This document shows, piece after piece, positions 12,549-14,670 of a stretch of DNA of 14,670 nucleotides. Each line of letters starts with the position of its first letter. Position 1 is the stretch's first letter. This DNA comes from CADEFF01 sp964569315 (lineage in GTDB: Bacteria > Pseudomonadota > Alphaproteobacteria > Dongiales > Dongiaceae), in NCBI GenBank assembly GCA_964569315.1, contig CAZMUZ010000095.1, positions 1-14,670 on the forward strand, written 5' to 3'. The translations under genes were made by a program, and so were the position numbers. Below the pieces are notes generated by a model. The model searched no databases. It saw nothing but the letters and a program-made list of their open reading frames with translations, and was not told the origin of the DNA.

Positions 12549-14670
12549 TCAACTCCGTAGCTTCGCATTCGAAGGATCATAGGCGGGCGAGGACAGGGCT
12601 ACCGCCGGAAACTCCTCGCCCAGCATCACCACCTTGAGGCGCGTGCCTGGCGCGGCGCTGGCCGGATCGACATAGGCGAAGGCGAGCGTTTGGCCCGTCG
12701 CGTGGCCATGGGCGCCGGAGGTGATGCTGCCGACCAGCTTCCCATCGGCAAGGACCGGCTCGGAACCGATCACATCGCGGTCCGCACCTTCGATCGCGAG
12801 ATAGGCGATCTTCAACGACAATGGCTTCTCGCGGCGCACCAGCAACGCATCCCGGCCGATGAAGTCTTCCTTCTTGAAATCGACGAGCCGTTCGAGCCCG
12901 GCCTCGAGGGGCGTGATCTCGGCCGTGAGTTCGGTGCCGAAACCGCGATAGGCCTTCTCCATTCGGAGGGAATCCAGCGCATAGAGGCCGAAATCCACGA
13001 GGCCGAGATCCTTGCCGGCGCCTTTGATCGCATCGTAGAGCGCGGCGGTTTTGTCGATCGGGCAATGAAGCTCCCAGCCGAGCTCGCCGGCGTAAGAGAC
13101 GCGCAAGGCCCGCACCGGCGCGCCCGCAACATCAATCTCCTGCGCCTTGAGCCAAGGAAAGGCCGCATTGCCGAGATCGGCATTGGTCAGCCGGCCCAGC
13201 AGCTCGCGCGACCGGGGGCCCGCCAGGACGAGGCAGCCATAGAGATCGGTGACGTTTCGAACCTCGGCGTCGCCCGTCTTGCCCGCCTTGAGCATGTCGT
13301 CCATGCGTCGCTCGGCGGCGCTGCCCGTCAGGATATAGAACCCGCCATCGGCGAGCCGCGTCACGGTCGCCTCGGCTTCGATTTCGCCGCCATGCGTCAG
13401 CATATGGGCGAGCACGATCCCGCCGGGTTTTTTGGGCATGCGGTTGGCGAAGAGGTGGTTGAGCATCGCCTCCGCGTCGCGGCCCCGCACCTCGAACTTG
13501 GCGAAGCCCGTCAGGTCGAGGATGCCGACCTGTTCCCGCACCGCCTTGCATTCGCGCGCCACCGCCTCGAAGGCCGTGCTGCGGCGGAAGTTCGGCCGCT
13601 CCACGACGCCTTTCGGTGCGAACCATTTCGGCCGCTCCCAGCCGAAGGTCTCGCCATGTATGGCACCCGCCGCCGCGAGCCGGTCATGGATCGGCGATTT
13701 GCGAAGGCCCCGGGCCTTATGAAACTCGTAGCCGGGCGCGTGGTACTCGTAGAGATGCTGGGTGTATTCGACGGTTCGCGTCGTCAGATAATCGCCCATG
13801 TGGAAATCGCCGAAGCGGCGGGGATCCATGGAGAGCATGCTGATCTCGGCCGCGCCATGCACCATCTGTTGCGCCAGATATTTGCCGCAGCCCGGTCCCT
13901 GGGCGATGCCGATCGCGGCACCGCAGGCGAGCCATAGATCGCGCAAGCCCGGCGCAGGCCCGACCAGCGGCGTGAGATCCGGCGTATGGGCGATGAAGCC
14001 CGAAATGACGCGCTTCACGCCCACCGTCCCGAAGAGCGGCATGCGCGCGATCATTTGATCGAGCCAGGGCGCAACACGATCGAGATCCGGCTCCAGCAGA
14101 TCGTGATCGAAGCTCCAGGGCACACCGTCGGGATAGACGTACTGCGCACCCTCGGTCTCGTAAGGACCGCCGAGCAGCCCCTGCTGCTCTTGGCGGAAAT
14201 AGGAGGAGGAGCCCGGATCGCGCACCACGGGCAGTTCCGGCTTGCGGCCCTTGAGCTCCGGCACCGCCTCGGTCACCAGATACTGGTGCACCATGTTGAT
14301 GGTCGGGATCTTCAGGCCGACCCATGCCCCGACCTGCGGCGTGAAGAATCCCGTCGCGAGCACGAGCTGTTCGCAGGAGATATTTCCCTTCTCCGTGATC
14401 ACGTCCCAGCCGCGGCCGGCGCGTGGCCGGATGTCCGTCGCCAATGTGTGGCGGTAGATTTCCGCCCCCATCTTCTTCGCCCCGATCGCCATGGCGTTGG
14501 TGGCGCTTGCGGGATCGACATAGCCGTCATCCGGCATGTAGCAGCCGCCGACGATCTCGTGCGTCTCGAGGAAGGGATGCAGCTTGCGGATCTCTTCGGG
14601 CGTCACCAGGTGGAACTCGTACCCGACCTGCCGCGCGATGCCGCCGACATAGCGGTGCCAATCGAGCTCA
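12549..14670 (-). CDS. FAD-dependent oxidoreductase with GcvT domains (dimethylglycine/sarcosine dehydrogenase family), N-terminus missing
   Basis: The frame is open to the right edge, giving 706 C-terminal residues of what is usually an 800-850 residue protein; the FAD-binding GxGxxG and any covalent-flavin His lie outside. Such enzymes oxidatively demethylate N-methyl compounds and pass the one-carbon unit to tetrahydrofolate. In order, the visible parts are the DAO oxidoreductase domain (14669 to about 13800, with DDGYVDP, VLATGFFTPQVGAW and SGFIAHTPDLTPLVGPAPG), a central FAO_M-type domain ending in FGWERPKWFAP (13619-13651), a GcvT domain (about 13580-12880, with VGILDLTGFAKFEV, SYAGELGWELHCP, LRMEKAYRGFGTELT and TPLEAGLERLVDFKK) and a GcvT C-terminal barrel (about 12860-12560, with SITSGAHGHATGQTLAFAYV). 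Dimethylglycine, sarcosine or another methylamine could be the substrate. It is probably the upstream gene of a unit with the DddP-like gene. Confidence 0.92.
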   Translation of the reverse strand, partial: ELDWHRYVGGIARQVGYEFHLVTPEEIRKLHPFLETHEIVGGCYMPDDGYVDPASATNAMAIGAKKMGAEIYRHTLATDIRPRAGRGWDVITEKGNISCEQLVLATGFFTPQVGAWVGLKIPTINMVHQYLVTEAVPELKGRKPELPVVRDPGSSSYFRQEQQGLLGGPYETEGAQYVYPDGVPWSFDHDLLEPDLDRVAPWLDQMIARMPLFGTVGVKRVISGFIAHTPDLTPLVGPAPGLRDLWLACGAAIGIAQGPGCGKYLAQQMVHGAAEISMLSMDPRRFGDFHMGDYLTTRTVEYTQHLYEYHAPGYEFHKARGLRKSPIHDRLAAAGAIHGETFGWERPKWFAPKGVVERPNFRRSTAFEAVARECKAVREQVGILDLTGFAKFEVRGRDAEAMLNHLFANRMPKKPGGIVLAHMLTHGGEIEAEATVTRLADGGFYILTGSAAERRMDDMLKAGKTGDAEVRNVTDLYGCLVLAGPRSRELLGRLTNADLGNAAFPWLKAQEIDVAGAPVRALRVSYAGELGWELHCPIDKTAALYDAIKGAGKDLGLVDFGLYALDSLRMEKAYRGFGTELTAEITPLEAGLERLVDFKKEDFIGRDALLVRREKPLSLKIAYLAIEGADRDVIGSEPVLADGKLVGSITSGAHGHATGQTLAFAYVDPASAAPGTRLKVVMLGEEFPAVALSSPAYDPSNAKLRS

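Noticed and set aside
1..14670. tRNA, rRNA, CRISPR array, transposase or phage attachment site
   Set aside because: I scanned the intergenic stretches for cloverleaf arms, regularly spaced repeats and terminal inverted repeats flanking a transposase and saw none.

Overview
The window is high-GC, gene-dense chromosomal DNA that reads like an alphaproteobacterium. The clpS-clpA pair, the D,D-carboxypeptidase with a C-terminal SPOR domain, the galU-ugd-phosphohexomutase run and the COG3146/PF04339-type acyltransferase are all familiar from that class. Rhodospirillales or a close relative is my best guess, but no rRNA or other taxonomic marker is present, so this is inference. I see no tRNA, rRNA, CRISPR array, insertion sequence or phage gene.

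Region 1 (1-3138, + strand) is a nucleotide-sugar block. It holds the 3' end of galU (UTP-glucose-1-phosphate uridylyltransferase), a complete UDP-glucose 6-dehydrogenase (ugd) and a complete phosphomannomutase/phosphoglucomutase. The mutase makes hexose-1-phosphates, GalU turns glucose-1-phosphate into UDP-glucose, and Ugd oxidises that to UDP-glucuronate. These are precursors for exopolysaccharide, LPS or capsule.

Region 2 (3241-5429) is envelope related. A penicillin-binding-protein-type D-alanyl-D-alanine carboxypeptidase with a SPOR domain lies on the - strand under a good sigma70-like promoter. Divergent from it is an uncharacterised lipoprotein.

Region 3 (5589-8393) is the protein quality-control operon: a sigma70-like promoter, clpS (N-end-rule adaptor), clpA (AAA+ unfoldase of ClpAP) and a strong intrinsic terminator.

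Region 4 (8416-11053) has a COG3146-type acyltransferase on the - strand, divergent from an exported Sel1/TPR-repeat protein on the + strand. That gene converges on a RidA-family protein on the - strand.

Region 5 (11276-14670, - strand) is the most interesting part. A large FAD-dependent dehydrogenase with C-terminal GcvT (folate-binding) domains runs off the right edge, and 52 bases downstream of it lies an M24-fold enzyme. The M24 protein carries the metal-ligand and active-site pattern of the DMSP lyase DddP rather than that of ordinary aminopeptidase P or creatinase. Its base composition looks lower in GC than its neighbours. The pair suggests a small catabolic module for a methylated amine or onium compound, possibly with RidA handling reactive imine by-products. 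The substrate cannot be named from sequence alone.
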